Shown here one piece after another: positions 11,099 to 19,763 of a stretch of 64,000 nt of DNA. The notes beneath the pieces are model-generated. The model was not told the DNA's origin. It searched no databases and saw nothing but the letters and a program-made list of their open reading frames with translations. Origin of the DNA: Raineyella sp. W15-4. GTDB lineage: Bacteria; Actinomycetota; Actinomycetes; Propionibacteriales; Propionibacteriaceae. Every line of letters begins with the position of its first letter. Position 1 is the first letter of the stretch. The translations under genes were made by a program, and so were the position numbers. The stretch lies in the NCBI RefSeq assembly GCF_033170155.1, contig NZ_CP137079.1, positions 558,001 to 622,000 of the forward strand, written 5' to 3'.

Positions 11099-11109
11099 GG
11101 GGGACAGTC

Positions 11110-12552
11110 ATGGCCCGTCAACCAGGTGGCGCAACGCCGGTGAACGAGTACGGGTACCGCGGTGCCGGAAGCAAACACACACACGCGCCTCCCAAGACCC
11201 GGGTGCTGGTGAGGCTGTTCGACGGCGACGCCTTCGTCGACCGCTTCCTGCGGACCGAAGGCGGGTTTCACTACTTCGCCAACCATCCTCGGGTGAAGTC
11301 TCGACTCGTCTATCAGCTCACCATCCTGACCAAGAGCAAGCAGGCCGCTCGCGGGATCGTGGTGGGGGGCACCGACCAGGCACCCGGCACCCACGGCCAC
11401 ACGGTCGGTGGTGAGGATCGCGCAGTCGGGCCGTCGAAGCGACAGGAAGCAGAGACCCAGCCCGCCGTCCCGTTCGATCTGTTCGCCCAGGAGTTCGCGA
11501 CGTGGACGCCCTGGCCCGCCTTCGGGCGTCCACGAGACATGCTCCTGAGGCCGGTCAGGCGCTACCAGGACGCGTATGCCGCCGCACTGAGCGCTGTACT
11601 CAGGGGTGTGTCGTCGGCCCGGCTGAAACGTCGGTACGCCGGCGCCGGCGAAGATCTCACCGACTACGCGGGATCCGGGCTCGCGGACACCCATATCCGC
11701 GCAGTGGAAGCGGCCGGTGAGGGACTGCCCGATCGCTACGTCGCGGTGCGTGAGTTCGCGTGGATCCATCTCATGCTGACCGCCCTGCCGTTCTGGCAGC
11801 GCATCCTGGAGGGGCGTGACCTCAGCCCGCAGCAGATCACCGGACTCCAGTTCTGGCGCGCCATGGAGGCCATGGTGATGATGCAGGCGCGCGAGAACAA
11901 CCCGAAGATGTACGCCGGGCCGTACGCGGCGACCGAGCATGCCAAGGGGTTCCGCCGCTTCCAGGGCGAGAGCCTCGCAGAGTACGACCTGATGATCCTG
12001 CTGCTCGAGCTGGCCAAGACCCGACCATGGCTCGACATTCTCCCGGCGCCCGCCCACTTCACTCGCGGTCCGAACGGCTCGGCGGTCGTTCTCCTTGATC
12101 GAGAACGACGCGAGGTCGTCGCGGTGCGCGTTCGGGCGGACGATGGTCAGGTGGACTTCGATTCGCCCGACCGGCCCGGCCCGGCCGGCTCCGACACCGG
12201 CATGGTCGTGGTGGTCGACTCAGCACTCGATCTCGGCAATATCGTTCGCCTGAGGTTGCCCGGCGACGGCGCCACTGTCGGAGCGCGGGCCTGGCCCGGC
12301 GTCGTGGCCGCCCAACGCCTCGCGGAACACAGGAAGTACGGAGACGACCTTCGGCACGTGCCTAACCCACCTCAGCTTCTGCACTTCGTCAAGACTGCGC
12401 GCCGGCTCACCGAGGAACGTGCCGGCACCATCGATCTTGCGTTGGAGACGCTCCGCACCAGCATCCTGGGCCGGTTCGCCCGGGAACGCGAGACGAGCGA
12501 ACCCTCCCTCGACGGCGCCGCGCCGCCCCGGGCCCGCACGTCGTCCACGTGA
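11110..12552 (+). CDS. Unrecognised protein, second gene of the two-gene cassette
   Basis: 480 residues, start ATG 11110 behind GAGGGGGGAC, so it is co-transcribed with the gene before it. An N-terminal strand segment (RVLVRLFDGDAFVDRF) leads into a mainly helical middle (about 150-320) with FAWIHLMLTALPFWQ, a Met-rich run AMEAMVMMQARE, and AEYDLMILLLELAKTRPW. A beta-rich part follows (VVLLDRERREVVAVRVR, MVVVVDSALDLG). No membrane segments or known catalytic motif. Codon use resembles the chromosome. Function unknown; a two-protein complex with its neighbour is an inference from coupling. Confidence 0.75.
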   Translation: MARQPGGATPVNEYGYRGAGSKHTHAPPKTRVLVRLFDGDAFVDRFLRTEGGFHYFANHPRVKSRLVYQLTILTKSKQAARGIVVGGTDQAPGTHGHTVGGEDRAVGPSKRQEAETQPAVPFDLFAQEFATWTPWPAFGRPRDMLLRPVRRYQDAYAAALSAVLRGVSSARLKRRYAGAGEDLTDYAGSGLADTHIRAVEAAGEGLPDRYVAVREFAWIHLMLTALPFWQRILEGRDLSPQQITGLQFWRAMEAMVMMQARENNPKMYAGPYAATEHAKGFRRFQGESLAEYDLMILLLELAKTRPWLDILPAPAHFTRGPNGSAVVLLDRERREVVAVRVRADDGQVDFDSPDRPGPAGSDTGMVVVVDSALDLGNIVRLRLPGDGATVGARAWPGVVAAQRLAEHRKYGDDLRHVPNPPQLLHFVKTARRLTEERAGTIDLALETLRTSILGRFARERETSEPSLDGAAPPRARTSST

Positions 12553-12594
12553 CACTGTCGCGGCCTGAGCCGCGCGGACGGAGGACTGCGTACA

Positions 12595-13401
12595 GTGGCG
12601 GTCATGCCGGAGCAGATTCCCGACGTCGAGGGACCGGATTTCCTCGACGATGCGTCAGACAGTCCGGAACGTCCCCGGCCGCTCACCGGGTACCCGCGTG
12701 ACCTCGGCGAGCGGGACGTGGAACTCGACGAGCGGCCCGCCGCCCGGCAGCCGATCCCGTCGGTGCTGCGTACGCTCCGGGTGACGTTGGGTGCGCCGGA
12801 GACCCAGCAGCGGGTGCTGATCGACCGGGCGCCGCAGGGCGGCCGCCGGGCTGCGGTGCTCGCCCTGTTCGACACCCGGCCGCCGGCGCCCCGGCTGCTG
12901 TTCGTGGAGAAGTCGGCGCACCTGCGCCGTCATGCCGGCCAGATCGCATTCCCCGGCGGATCCTGGGCCGAGGGCGACGAGGGGCCGGTCGGCACCGCGC
13001 AGCGGGAGGCCGGGGAGGAAGCCGCTGTCCGTCCCGACTCGTTCCGGGTGCTCGGCGTGCTGCCCACCGCCCATGTCTCGGCCAGCGGCTTCGACGTCGC
13101 CACCGTGGTCGCCTGGTGGCACACCCCGCACCCGGTCGAGGTCAACGACCCCGGGGAGATCGCCGCGCTGCACCAGATCGAGGTGCGTCGACTGGTCGAC
13201 CCGGCCAACCGGGCCACGGTGCGCTACCCCGGCGGCCGGCGCGGGCCGGCGTTCCTGATCGACGACCTTTTCATCTGGGGGCTGACCGCCCACCTGGTCG
13301 ACGCGCTCATCGACCTGGCCGGCTGGACCGTCCCCTGGGACCACGACCGGATCCGCCCGGTCCCGCTGCGCTTCGGCCGGGACCACGACCCGGCCCGCTG
13401 A
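12595..13401 (+). CDS. Nudix hydrolase of the CoA-pyrophosphatase type (Rv3672c-like)
   Basis: 268 residues from GTG 12595 (GGAGG ten bases upstream; ATG 12604 is the alternative). Nudix box: FPGGSWAEGDE ... AQREAGEEAAV, with the REaxEE core intact and the GGx5D form typical of the CoA-diphosphatase branch. LRRHAGQIAFPGG before it fits that branch. An N-terminal extension of about 70 residues is acidic and variable. In mycobacteria it directly follows the thioredoxin-like gene; here the unknown cassette separates them. Confidence 0.87.
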   Translation: MAVMPEQIPDVEGPDFLDDASDSPERPRPLTGYPRDLGERDVELDERPAARQPIPSVLRTLRVTLGAPETQQRVLIDRAPQGGRRAAVLALFDTRPPAPRLLFVEKSAHLRRHAGQIAFPGGSWAEGDEGPVGTAQREAGEEAAVRPDSFRVLGVLPTAHVSASGFDVATVVAWWHTPHPVEVNDPGEIAALHQIEVRRLVDPANRATVRYPGGRRGPAFLIDDLFIWGLTAHLVDALIDLAGWTVPWDHDRIRPVPLRFGRDHDPAR

Positions 13402-13433
13402 GGGGAAAGCCCGCTCGTCCGCCCGCTCAGCAG

Positions 13434-13925
13434 TCAGAGGGTGTCGGCGCCCACCCAGGTCTCGACCGACTTCTGCTGCCGACGTGCCGCGGCGTCCGCC
13501 TCCGCCTGTTCCCGGCCACGGACCAGGGCGGCCTTGGCGGAGTCCACCGTCGTCGTCGCCTGCTCGATCGCCGCGGCCGGTGCCATCCCGTTGCGGGTCG
13601 CCCGCCGGACCCGACTCAGGCCGATCAGCGCGGTGACGGCTGCGAGGATGAGGAAGGCCCCACCGATGGTCAGGAAGCCCCAGGCCGGCCCGGCGGAGAA
13701 CTCGCCGCCGGAGTAGGCCACCGCCAGGCCGAATCCGGCGGCGGTCATCAGGTGGGTGAGGGCGAAGACGGCCATCACCCCTGCCGCGGCGAACAGCCCG
13801 CCACCGATCCCGAGGTTCTTCGCCTTGGGCATGATCTCCGCCTTGGCGAGGTCGATCTCGCCCCTGACGATGGTCTTCACATCGTCGGTGATGTTCTTCA
13901 GGAGGTCGCTGATCTGTTCGGCCAT
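13434..13925 (-). CDS. Phage-holin-family membrane protein (DUF1469, actinobacterial holin-X)
   Basis: 163 residues from ATG 13925 behind AGGAGCTACCCC. An amphipathic N-terminal helix (ISDLLKNITDDVKTIVRGEIDLAKAEI) precedes two transmembrane segments (about 40-65 and 80-105) and a charged Ala/Arg/Glu-rich tail. This is the layout of the putative actinobacterial holin-X family, common as a housekeeping envelope protein rather than in prophages. It converges with the Nudix gene. Role unknown. Confidence 0.82.
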   Translation of the reverse strand: MAEQISDLLKNITDDVKTIVRGEIDLAKAEIMPKAKNLGIGGGLFAAAGVMAVFALTHLMTAAGFGLAVAYSGGEFSAGPAWGFLTIGGAFLILAAVTALIGLSRVRRATRNGMAPAAAIEQATTTVDSAKAALVRGREQAEADAAARRQQKSVETWVGADTL

Positions 13926-14139
13926 GGGGTAGCTCCTGCGTGCTGGGGCGGACGGGCGAGGTGGTACGGGCGGGCGGCGGACCGACGACACCGGCCGACA
14001 CGCCGTCGGATCGGCTCGACGACGCGGCGGTGGACGGCGGAGCGCCGGTCCTCGGCGTCCCTGGTCCATGAGCGTAGTGCCTCGTGAGTGTCGTTTGCGC
14101 GTTCTGGAAGAATGGCCGCGACCACGGGAGGGGAATCAC

Positions 14140-17100
14140 ATGGGCCGACTGGCCGGGTTGAGCATGCGAAACAGGGCCCTGGTCGCTCTGGTCACGGTCT
14201 TCGTCCTGATCTTCGGTGTGGTCAGCACCGGCTCGCTGCGCCAGGAGCTGATCCCGCGGATCTCGGTGCCGGTGGCCGTCGTCTACGCCTCCTACCCCGG
14301 GGCGTCGCCCGCAGTGGTCGAACAACGGGTGACGATCCCGATCGAACAGGCCGTCGCGTCGCTGCAGGGGCTGGACACGAGTTCCTCGGTGTCCACCGCC
14401 GGGTCCGCCACGGTGACCCTGCAGATGCGCTACGGGTCGAACATGTCCTCGGTCCAGCAGGACGCCAAGGCGGCGATCTCGCGGATCGAGGGGGTGTTGC
14501 CGGATGGGGTCACCACCCAGGTGTTCACCGGCAGCATCGACGACGTCCCGGTGCTTCAACTCGCCGTCGCCGACGACACCACCGCCGGACAGCTGGCCGA
14601 GCGGGTCCGGACACTGGTCGTGCCGGAGCTGGAGAAGGTCGACGGCGTCCGCGCGGTGAGCGTCGCCGGCGCCCCCGTCCCCCAGGTGCTGGTTGCGGTC
14701 GACGACAAGAAGCTGTCGGACAAGGGCGTTACCGTCGCCCAGGTGCAGCAGGCGATCGGGACCTCCGGCACCCCGGCCGCGGGCGGTGCGCTGCGCGACG
14801 GCAACCAGGACCTCACCGTCACGGTGGGGGAGCGGTACGTGACCGCGGCCGATGTCGCGGCGGTCACCCTGACCAGCGCGACCGGGCAGGCCGTACGCAT
14901 CGACCAGGTCGCCACGGTCACCGACCGGGAGGCGGCGGCCACCTCGCTGGCCCGGACCAATGGCCGGGAGAGCCTGTCGCTGTCGGTCACCAAGACCCCG
15001 GACGGCAACAGTGTCGCCATCTCAGGCCAGATCCGCGACAAGCTGGCCGGGCTGGACGCCGCGCTGGGCCATGGTGCGCACACCACCGTGGTGTTCGACC
15101 AGGCGCCGTTCATCTCCGAATCGATCCACAACCTGCTCGTCGAGGGCGGCCTGGGCCTGCTGATGGCGGTCGTCGTCATCCTGCTGTTCCTCGCCTCGAT
15201 CCGGCCCACGCTGGTGACCGCGGTGTCGATCCCGGTGTCGGTGCTGATGGCGCTGATCGGGATGGGGTCGGCCGGCTACTCGCTGAACATGCTCACCCTC
15301 GGCGCCCTGACCATGGCCATCGGCCGGGTGGTGGACGACTCGATCGTGGTGATCGAGAACATCCAGCGCCATCTGGGTGAGGGACAACGCCGGACCGACG
15401 CCGTGCTCACCGGTGTCCGGGAGGTCGCCACGGCGATCACCGCGTCGACGCTCACCACGGTGGCGGTCTTCCTGCCGCTGGCACTGGTCGGCGGGCAGGT
15501 CGGCGAGCTGTTCCGCCCGTTCGCCATCACCAGCTCGCTCGCCCTGCTGTCGTCCCTGCTGGTGGCGCTGACCATCGTGCCGGTGCTGGCGTACTGGTTC
15601 CTGCCGGAGCGCTCCCGCAGCCACGTCACCGCCCTGGACGACGCCACCGGCCGGCCGCGGCGTACGCCGATGCAGCGGCTCTACCTGCCCTCGCTGACCG
15701 CCGCGGTCCGTCACCCCTGGGTGACCGTGCTCGTCGCGGTCGTCCTGCTCGGCCTCTCCGGCGTCATGGTGCCGCGGCTGCAGACCGACTTCCTCGGCGA
15801 CACCGGCCAGAACACCCTGACCGTGACGCAGAAGTTCCGGCCGGCGCTGTCCCTGGCCGAGCAGGACCGCCAGGCCGGCATCGTGGAGGCGGCGCTCCGC
15901 GGCGTCACCGGTGTCGAGACGGTGCAGACCACTATCGGTGGTGCCGGGGCGGAGGCGATGTTCACCGGCGGCGGGTCCGACCAGGCGACCTTCTCGGTCA
16001 CCACCGACCCGGCGGCCGACCAGGTGGCGGTGCAACAGCGGGTCCGCGACGCGGTCGACCCGCTGCAGGATGTCGGGGAGGTGGCGGTGGCCGCGCAGGC
16101 CGGCTACGGCACCAGCACCATCGATGTCAAGGTGTCCGCTCCCGACACCGAGCGGCTGCGAATGGCCACCACCGCCGTCCACGAGGCGCTGACCGGTGTC
16201 GACGGATCGGCCGGGGTCACCGACACGCTCGCCGCGGACCGGCCCACCGTGGTGGTGGATCTGGATCGTACGAAGGCGGCCGAGAAGGGCGTCGACGAAC
16301 GGACCGTCGCGGCGACCGTCAAGGCCGCCCTGGCACCCCAGCAGGTGGCCCAGGTCGAGACCGACGGGGTCACCAAGGACGTGATGATCAGCGTCCGTGA
16401 CGCGCCCGTCGGGCTCGACGCGCTGCGCGACCTCCAGGTGCCGGCGACGGTGGTCAAGACGCCGTCGGCGGCGCCCTCTGCCTCCGCCTCGGCCTCCGCC
16501 GGCGCCGGCACGGCCGCGGCTTCCCAGGCAGCCGCCGCGGCGGCGGTGCCGACGACAGTGCATCTGCGGGACATCGCCGACGTACGCCAGGCCGACGTGG
16601 CCACCTCCATCGCCCGGGATCAGGGACGGCGCAGCGCGACCGTGTCCGTCGCCCCGGCCGGGGCCGACCTGGGCGCCGTCACCCGGGCGGTCACCGCGAC
16701 GATCGCCACGGTGAGCGTGCCGGCCGGCGTCACCGTCACCGTCGGCGGTGTCAGCGCCGACCAGCAGAAGGCCTTCAGCCAGCTGGGCCTCGCGCTGCTG
16801 GTGGCCGTCGCGATCGTGTACGTGGTGATGGTGGCCACCTTCAAGTCGCTCATCCAGCCGCTGATCCTGCTGGTGTCCATCCCCTTCGCGGCGATCGGCG
16901 CGGTCGCGGCGCTGGTCGTGACGAACACCCCGCTCGGGGTGCCGTCGATGATCGGTGCGTTGATGCTGGTCGGCATCGTGGTGACCAACGCGATCGTGCT
17001 CATCGACCTGATCAACCAGTACCGGGATCGCGGCCGCGCGATCGACGACGCGGTCCGCGAGGGGGCCCGGCACCGGTTGCGACCGATCGTGATGACCGCG

Positions 17101-17409
17101 CTCGCGACGATCCTCGCGATGGCGCCGATGGGGCTCGGCCTCAGTGGTGGCGGCGTGTTCATCTCCAAGCCCCTGGCGATCGTCGTGATCGGTGGCCTGG
17201 TCTCGTCGACGCTGCTCACCCTGATCCTCGTGCCGGTGCTCTACACGATGGTCGAACGGGTCGGCGAGAGCCGGGCGGTCCGTCACGAGAGCCGGCTGGC
17301 TCGCCGGCTCCAGCCGGTCCCGGTGGAGGCGTTCGGCGACCCCGATCCCCGGGCCGACCCGGACCGCCCCCGGCGGGGGATCACCGACGAACCCGCCACC
17401 GGGATCTGA
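14140..17409 (+). CDS. RND-family efflux transporter (AcrB/HAE1 type)
   Basis: 1089 residues from ATG 14140 behind GGGAGGGG; the longer open frame upstream lacks homology features. AcrB-like layout: a first transmembrane helix, a large periplasmic-type loop, a bundle with RVVDDSIVVIENIQR in helix 4 (the proton-relay Asp pair), a second loop, and a second bundle. The second loop contains a Ser/Ala low-complexity insert (about 785-815). No membrane-fusion or outer-membrane partner is adjacent, as is usual in monoderm bacteria. Substrate unknown. Confidence 0.9.
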   Translation: MGRLAGLSMRNRALVALVTVFVLIFGVVSTGSLRQELIPRISVPVAVVYASYPGASPAVVEQRVTIPIEQAVASLQGLDTSSSVSTAGSATVTLQMRYGSNMSSVQQDAKAAISRIEGVLPDGVTTQVFTGSIDDVPVLQLAVADDTTAGQLAERVRTLVVPELEKVDGVRAVSVAGAPVPQVLVAVDDKKLSDKGVTVAQVQQAIGTSGTPAAGGALRDGNQDLTVTVGERYVTAADVAAVTLTSATGQAVRIDQVATVTDREAAATSLARTNGRESLSLSVTKTPDGNSVAISGQIRDKLAGLDAALGHGAHTTVVFDQAPFISESIHNLLVEGGLGLLMAVVVILLFLASIRPTLVTAVSIPVSVLMALIGMGSAGYSLNMLTLGALTMAIGRVVDDSIVVIENIQRHLGEGQRRTDAVLTGVREVATAITASTLTTVAVFLPLALVGGQVGELFRPFAITSSLALLSSLLVALTIVPVLAYWFLPERSRSHVTALDDATGRPRRTPMQRLYLPSLTAAVRHPWVTVLVAVVLLGLSGVMVPRLQTDFLGDTGQNTLTVTQKFRPALSLAEQDRQAGIVEAALRGVTGVETVQTTIGGAGAEAMFTGGGSDQATFSVTTDPAADQVAVQQRVRDAVDPLQDVGEVAVAAQAGYGTSTIDVKVSAPDTERLRMATTAVHEALTGVDGSAGVTDTLAADRPTVVVDLDRTKAAEKGVDERTVAATVKAALAPQQVAQVETDGVTKDVMISVRDAPVGLDALRDLQVPATVVKTPSAAPSASASASAGAGTAAASQAAAAAAVPTTVHLRDIADVRQADVATSIARDQGRRSATVSVAPAGADLGAVTRAVTATIATVSVPAGVTVTVGGVSADQQKAFSQLGLALLVAVAIVYVVMVATFKSLIQPLILLVSIPFAAIGAVAALVVTNTPLGVPSMIGALMLVGIVVTNAIVLIDLINQYRDRGRAIDDAVREGARHRLRPIVMTALATILAMAPMGLGLSGGGVFISKPLAIVVIGGLVSSTLLTLILVPVLYTMVERVGESRAVRHESRLARRLQPVPVEAFGDPDPRADPDRPRRGITDEPATGI

Positions 17410-17418
17410 CCGGGCGGA

Positions 17419-18162
17419 TCACCAGCGCAGGTGGATGCCGATCGTGATGGACGGCTCCAGCGCCTGCCGCTCCGGGTCGGGCCAGGCCTTCCGGCACTCC
17501 ACCCGGTACGGCAGCATCAGCTCGTGTCCGCGGGCGATGTCGTCGAACAGGCCGCCGACGCCGGCGAGCAGAGCCGTCCGGTCGGGCTCGGGCAGCTGCC
17601 GGATCCGCGGCCGGGACTCGACCATCGCCAGCAGGCCGGCGCGGTCGACCGGCACCCAATGGCGGAACGACCGGGACTCGGCGGAGACGAACCAGCCGCT
17701 GGCGAGGATCTCCTCCTCGGAGGGCCCGGACACCGTGGTCGTCATCGCCGTCGGGTCGTACGCCTGCAGCAGTCCGGCCAACCGACGGACCCACGGCACG
17801 GTGTCGTCCCGCGTCGTCCGCAGCACCCCCAGGTGACCGCCGGGGCGCAGCACCCGGACGGCTTCCGGGAAGGCCGCGGCCGGGCGGGCCCGCTGGCCCG
17901 CGATCGTCACCACGTCGAACCACCGCGGCCGGAACGGGAGCCGGTCGGCGGCGGCCCGGACGACCGTCGCCCCCCCGGCTCGGCCGGACACCAGCTGGGC
18001 GACCCGTGGGTCGGCCGTGATGCCGAACACCCGGTGTCCGCACCGGACCAGGTCCACCGTGAAAGCGCCCTTCCCGGTGCAGAGATCGAGGACCCGGGAA
18101 CCGGCATCCGGCAGCAGCCAGGCCATGGCCGCAGCCGGATGGTGGGTGCGGGGGGAAGCCAT
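17419..18162 (-). CDS. Class I SAM-dependent methyltransferase
   Basis: 247 residues. The Rossmann glycine motif VLDLCTGKGAFT (about 24-35) is followed by VFGITADP (acidic ribose-binding position), FDVVTIAG, and VLRPGGHLGVL, giving motifs I-IV of small-molecule methyltransferases. It converges with the RND gene. The C-terminus YRVECRKAWPDPE resembles the end of other actinobacterial members. Substrate unknown. Confidence 0.85.
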   Translation of the reverse strand: MASPRTHHPAAAMAWLLPDAGSRVLDLCTGKGAFTVDLVRCGHRVFGITADPRVAQLVSGRAGGATVVRAAADRLPFRPRWFDVVTIAGQRARPAAAFPEAVRVLRPGGHLGVLRTTRDDTVPWVRRLAGLLQAYDPTAMTTTVSGPSEEEILASGWFVSAESRSFRHWVPVDRAGLLAMVESRPRIRQLPEPDRTALLAGVGGLFDDIARGHELMLPYRVECRKAWPDPERQALEPSITIGIHLRW

Positions 18163-18205
18163 GCGCCCACTGTACGGGGACCGGATGGGATCGACCCGGA
18201 ACGTG

Positions 18206-18237
18206 CTGTGGGACCCGCCCGGGGGCGGATCCCACAG
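18206..18237. terminator. GC-rich stem-loop upstream of the pilus locus
   Basis: CTGTGGGA and TCCCACAG (18206-18213, 18230-18237) enclose CCGCC/GGCGG around a CGGG loop: 13 base pairs with one mismatched pair. No T-run follows on either strand. It separates the methyltransferase promoter side from the pilus operon and could block read-through. Confidence 0.4.
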
Positions 18238-18465
18238 GACACCTCAGTCCAGGTGATCAGGCGCACTGCCGTGTCGTGCCCATCGGCGGGGAGCCGACTG
18301 CTACGCCCTCGAAGACGGTCGATCGATACGTGGGTGCCTGGCTGCTGTGTGGGGTGTGAACCTTGCTCTATTCATACCAGTAGGGCAGGTGGTCAGGGAA
18401 GACTCCGGCTGTGATTCGACTCACCCAGGGGGTCGGTGATCGACCACCTGTGGGGCGGAGGGTTG

Positions 18466-18501
18466 TCCACAGACGGGTCGTCCGGGCCGGGTCATCCACA
18501 G
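18466..18501 (+). promoter_or_regulatory. Paired TCCACAG motifs ahead of the tad operon
   Basis: TTGTCCACAG (ends 18472) and TCATCCACAG (ends 18501) are direct repeats with TCCACAG starts 29 bases apart, 51 bases before the first pilus gene. The same arrangement, 30 bases apart, recurs before the pilin gene. The first copy also fits the DnaA-box consensus TTGTCCACA. Regulatory role inferred from position and recurrence. Confidence 0.45.
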
Positions 18502-18551
18502 ATCAGCCGCTCCGGCCCCCATCCGAGAGGCGGCCGACCCACTCTCGGGAC

Positions 18552-19763
18552 ATGGATGTGCTGCCTCGTCGCGCCCGTGCCGCGACTCCCGGGACCGACC
18601 GCGGCCCGGCCACCCGGACCACCCCGTCCGGCCCGACCGCACCGGCCCGTCGGCTGCCGATACCGTCCCGGGGCGTCCCGGTGGCGACGAGCGTGCTGGT
18701 CGGCGAGCGGACCGACCTGCTGCGGGCGGTGGAGTCCGTCACCGCCGCCCTCACCACGCCGCCACCTGACTCGCTTCCACCGACGCAGCTGCCGGCCCGG
18801 TGGAGTGCCACCGACGCCGTCCTGATCACCGTCGACGCGGCACCGGCCGTGGCGGAGCTGGGGCTGCCCGCCCGTGACGGTGTGCATCTGCTCGGGGCCG
18901 AGACCGATGTCGACGAGCTGTGCCGATGGTCCGGGCCGTTGGGGGCGAGCCTCGTCGTCGTTCCCCGGGACACCCCGGTGCTCGGCCGGGCCCTGGGTGG
19001 GCCGCCACCCCGCGAGGGGGCTCGTACCCTCGCCGTCGTCTCCGGCGGTGGCGGCGCCGGAGCCTCCACCACGGCCGCCGGGCTGGCCGGCGCAGCCGCG
19101 CTCGACGGCCACCGGCCGGTGCTCGTCGACCTCGATCCGTGGGCGGGCGGGATCGACCTGCTGCTGGGCGCTGAGCGCTCACCCGGCTGGCGGTGGGACG
19201 ACCTGGCCCGTGCCCACGGCGGGGTGGGGTCGCTGGCCGGCCGCCTGCCCGGGGGCGGCGGCGTCGACGTCATCACGATGGGCCGTACGCCCGGCGATCG
19301 ACTCCCCGACGACCGGGCCGTCGACAGCGTTCTCGCCGCGGCCCGGGCGACGTACGACCTGGTGGTGCTCGACGTGTCCCCGCGACCACCGTGGGACCGG
19401 CACCTGGCCCGCGCCGGCACGGTCCTCGTCGTCGCGGGTCCGGGCGTCCGACAGCTCGCTTCGGCCCGCCAGATCGCACTGCACTGCGGCGAGGACGGTC
19501 TCGAGCCGGCGATCGCCGCGCGCCGCGGTGGGGGCGGCCCGACCCGCGAGGCGGACCGGCAGTTGGTGGCGGAGACGGTCGGCTTCCCGGTCGCTGGGAT
19601 GCTGCCCCACGACGCGCGGCTTCCGGTCGCTGCGGAACGCGGCGATCCGCCGTGGCGGGTCGCCCGCCGCGCCTGGGTGGCCGCCTGCGGCGACCTGCTC
19701 GCCACCTTCGACGCGCTCCGGCCGACCGGTCCGGCCTCCCGCAGGCGGGGTGGTGACCGATGA
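18552..19763 (+). CDS. TadZ/CpaE-like protein (septum-site-determining Ssd homologue)
   Basis: 403 residues from ATG 18552; a GTG at 18681 is an alternative. The C-terminal half is a MinD/ParA-like domain beginning LAVVSGGGGAGASTTAAGLA, where the deviant Walker A is degraded (no canonical KGGxGKT lysine), followed by PVLVDLDPWAGGIDLLLG and YDLVVLDVSP. In M. tuberculosis the syntenic gene is ssd (Rv3660c). TadZ proteins localise the Tad pilus machine. The stop overlaps the tadA start (ATGA). Confidence 0.85.
   Translation: MDVLPRRARAATPGTDRGPATRTTPSGPTAPARRLPIPSRGVPVATSVLVGERTDLLRAVESVTAALTTPPPDSLPPTQLPARWSATDAVLITVDAAPAVAELGLPARDGVHLLGAETDVDELCRWSGPLGASLVVVPRDTPVLGRALGGPPPREGARTLAVVSGGGGAGASTTAAGLAGAAALDGHRPVLVDLDPWAGGIDLLLGAERSPGWRWDDLARAHGGVGSLAGRLPGGGGVDVITMGRTPGDRLPDDRAVDSVLAAARATYDLVVLDVSPRPPWDRHLARAGTVLVVAGPGVRQLASARQIALHCGEDGLEPAIAARRGGGGPTREADRQLVAETVGFPVAGMLPHDARLPVAAERGDPPWRVARRAWVAACGDLLATFDALRPTGPASRRRGGDR

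Noticed and set aside
13434-13925. Prophage lysis holin
   Set aside because: The holin-X family is widespread in actinobacterial chromosomes; no endolysin or phage structural genes are nearby.
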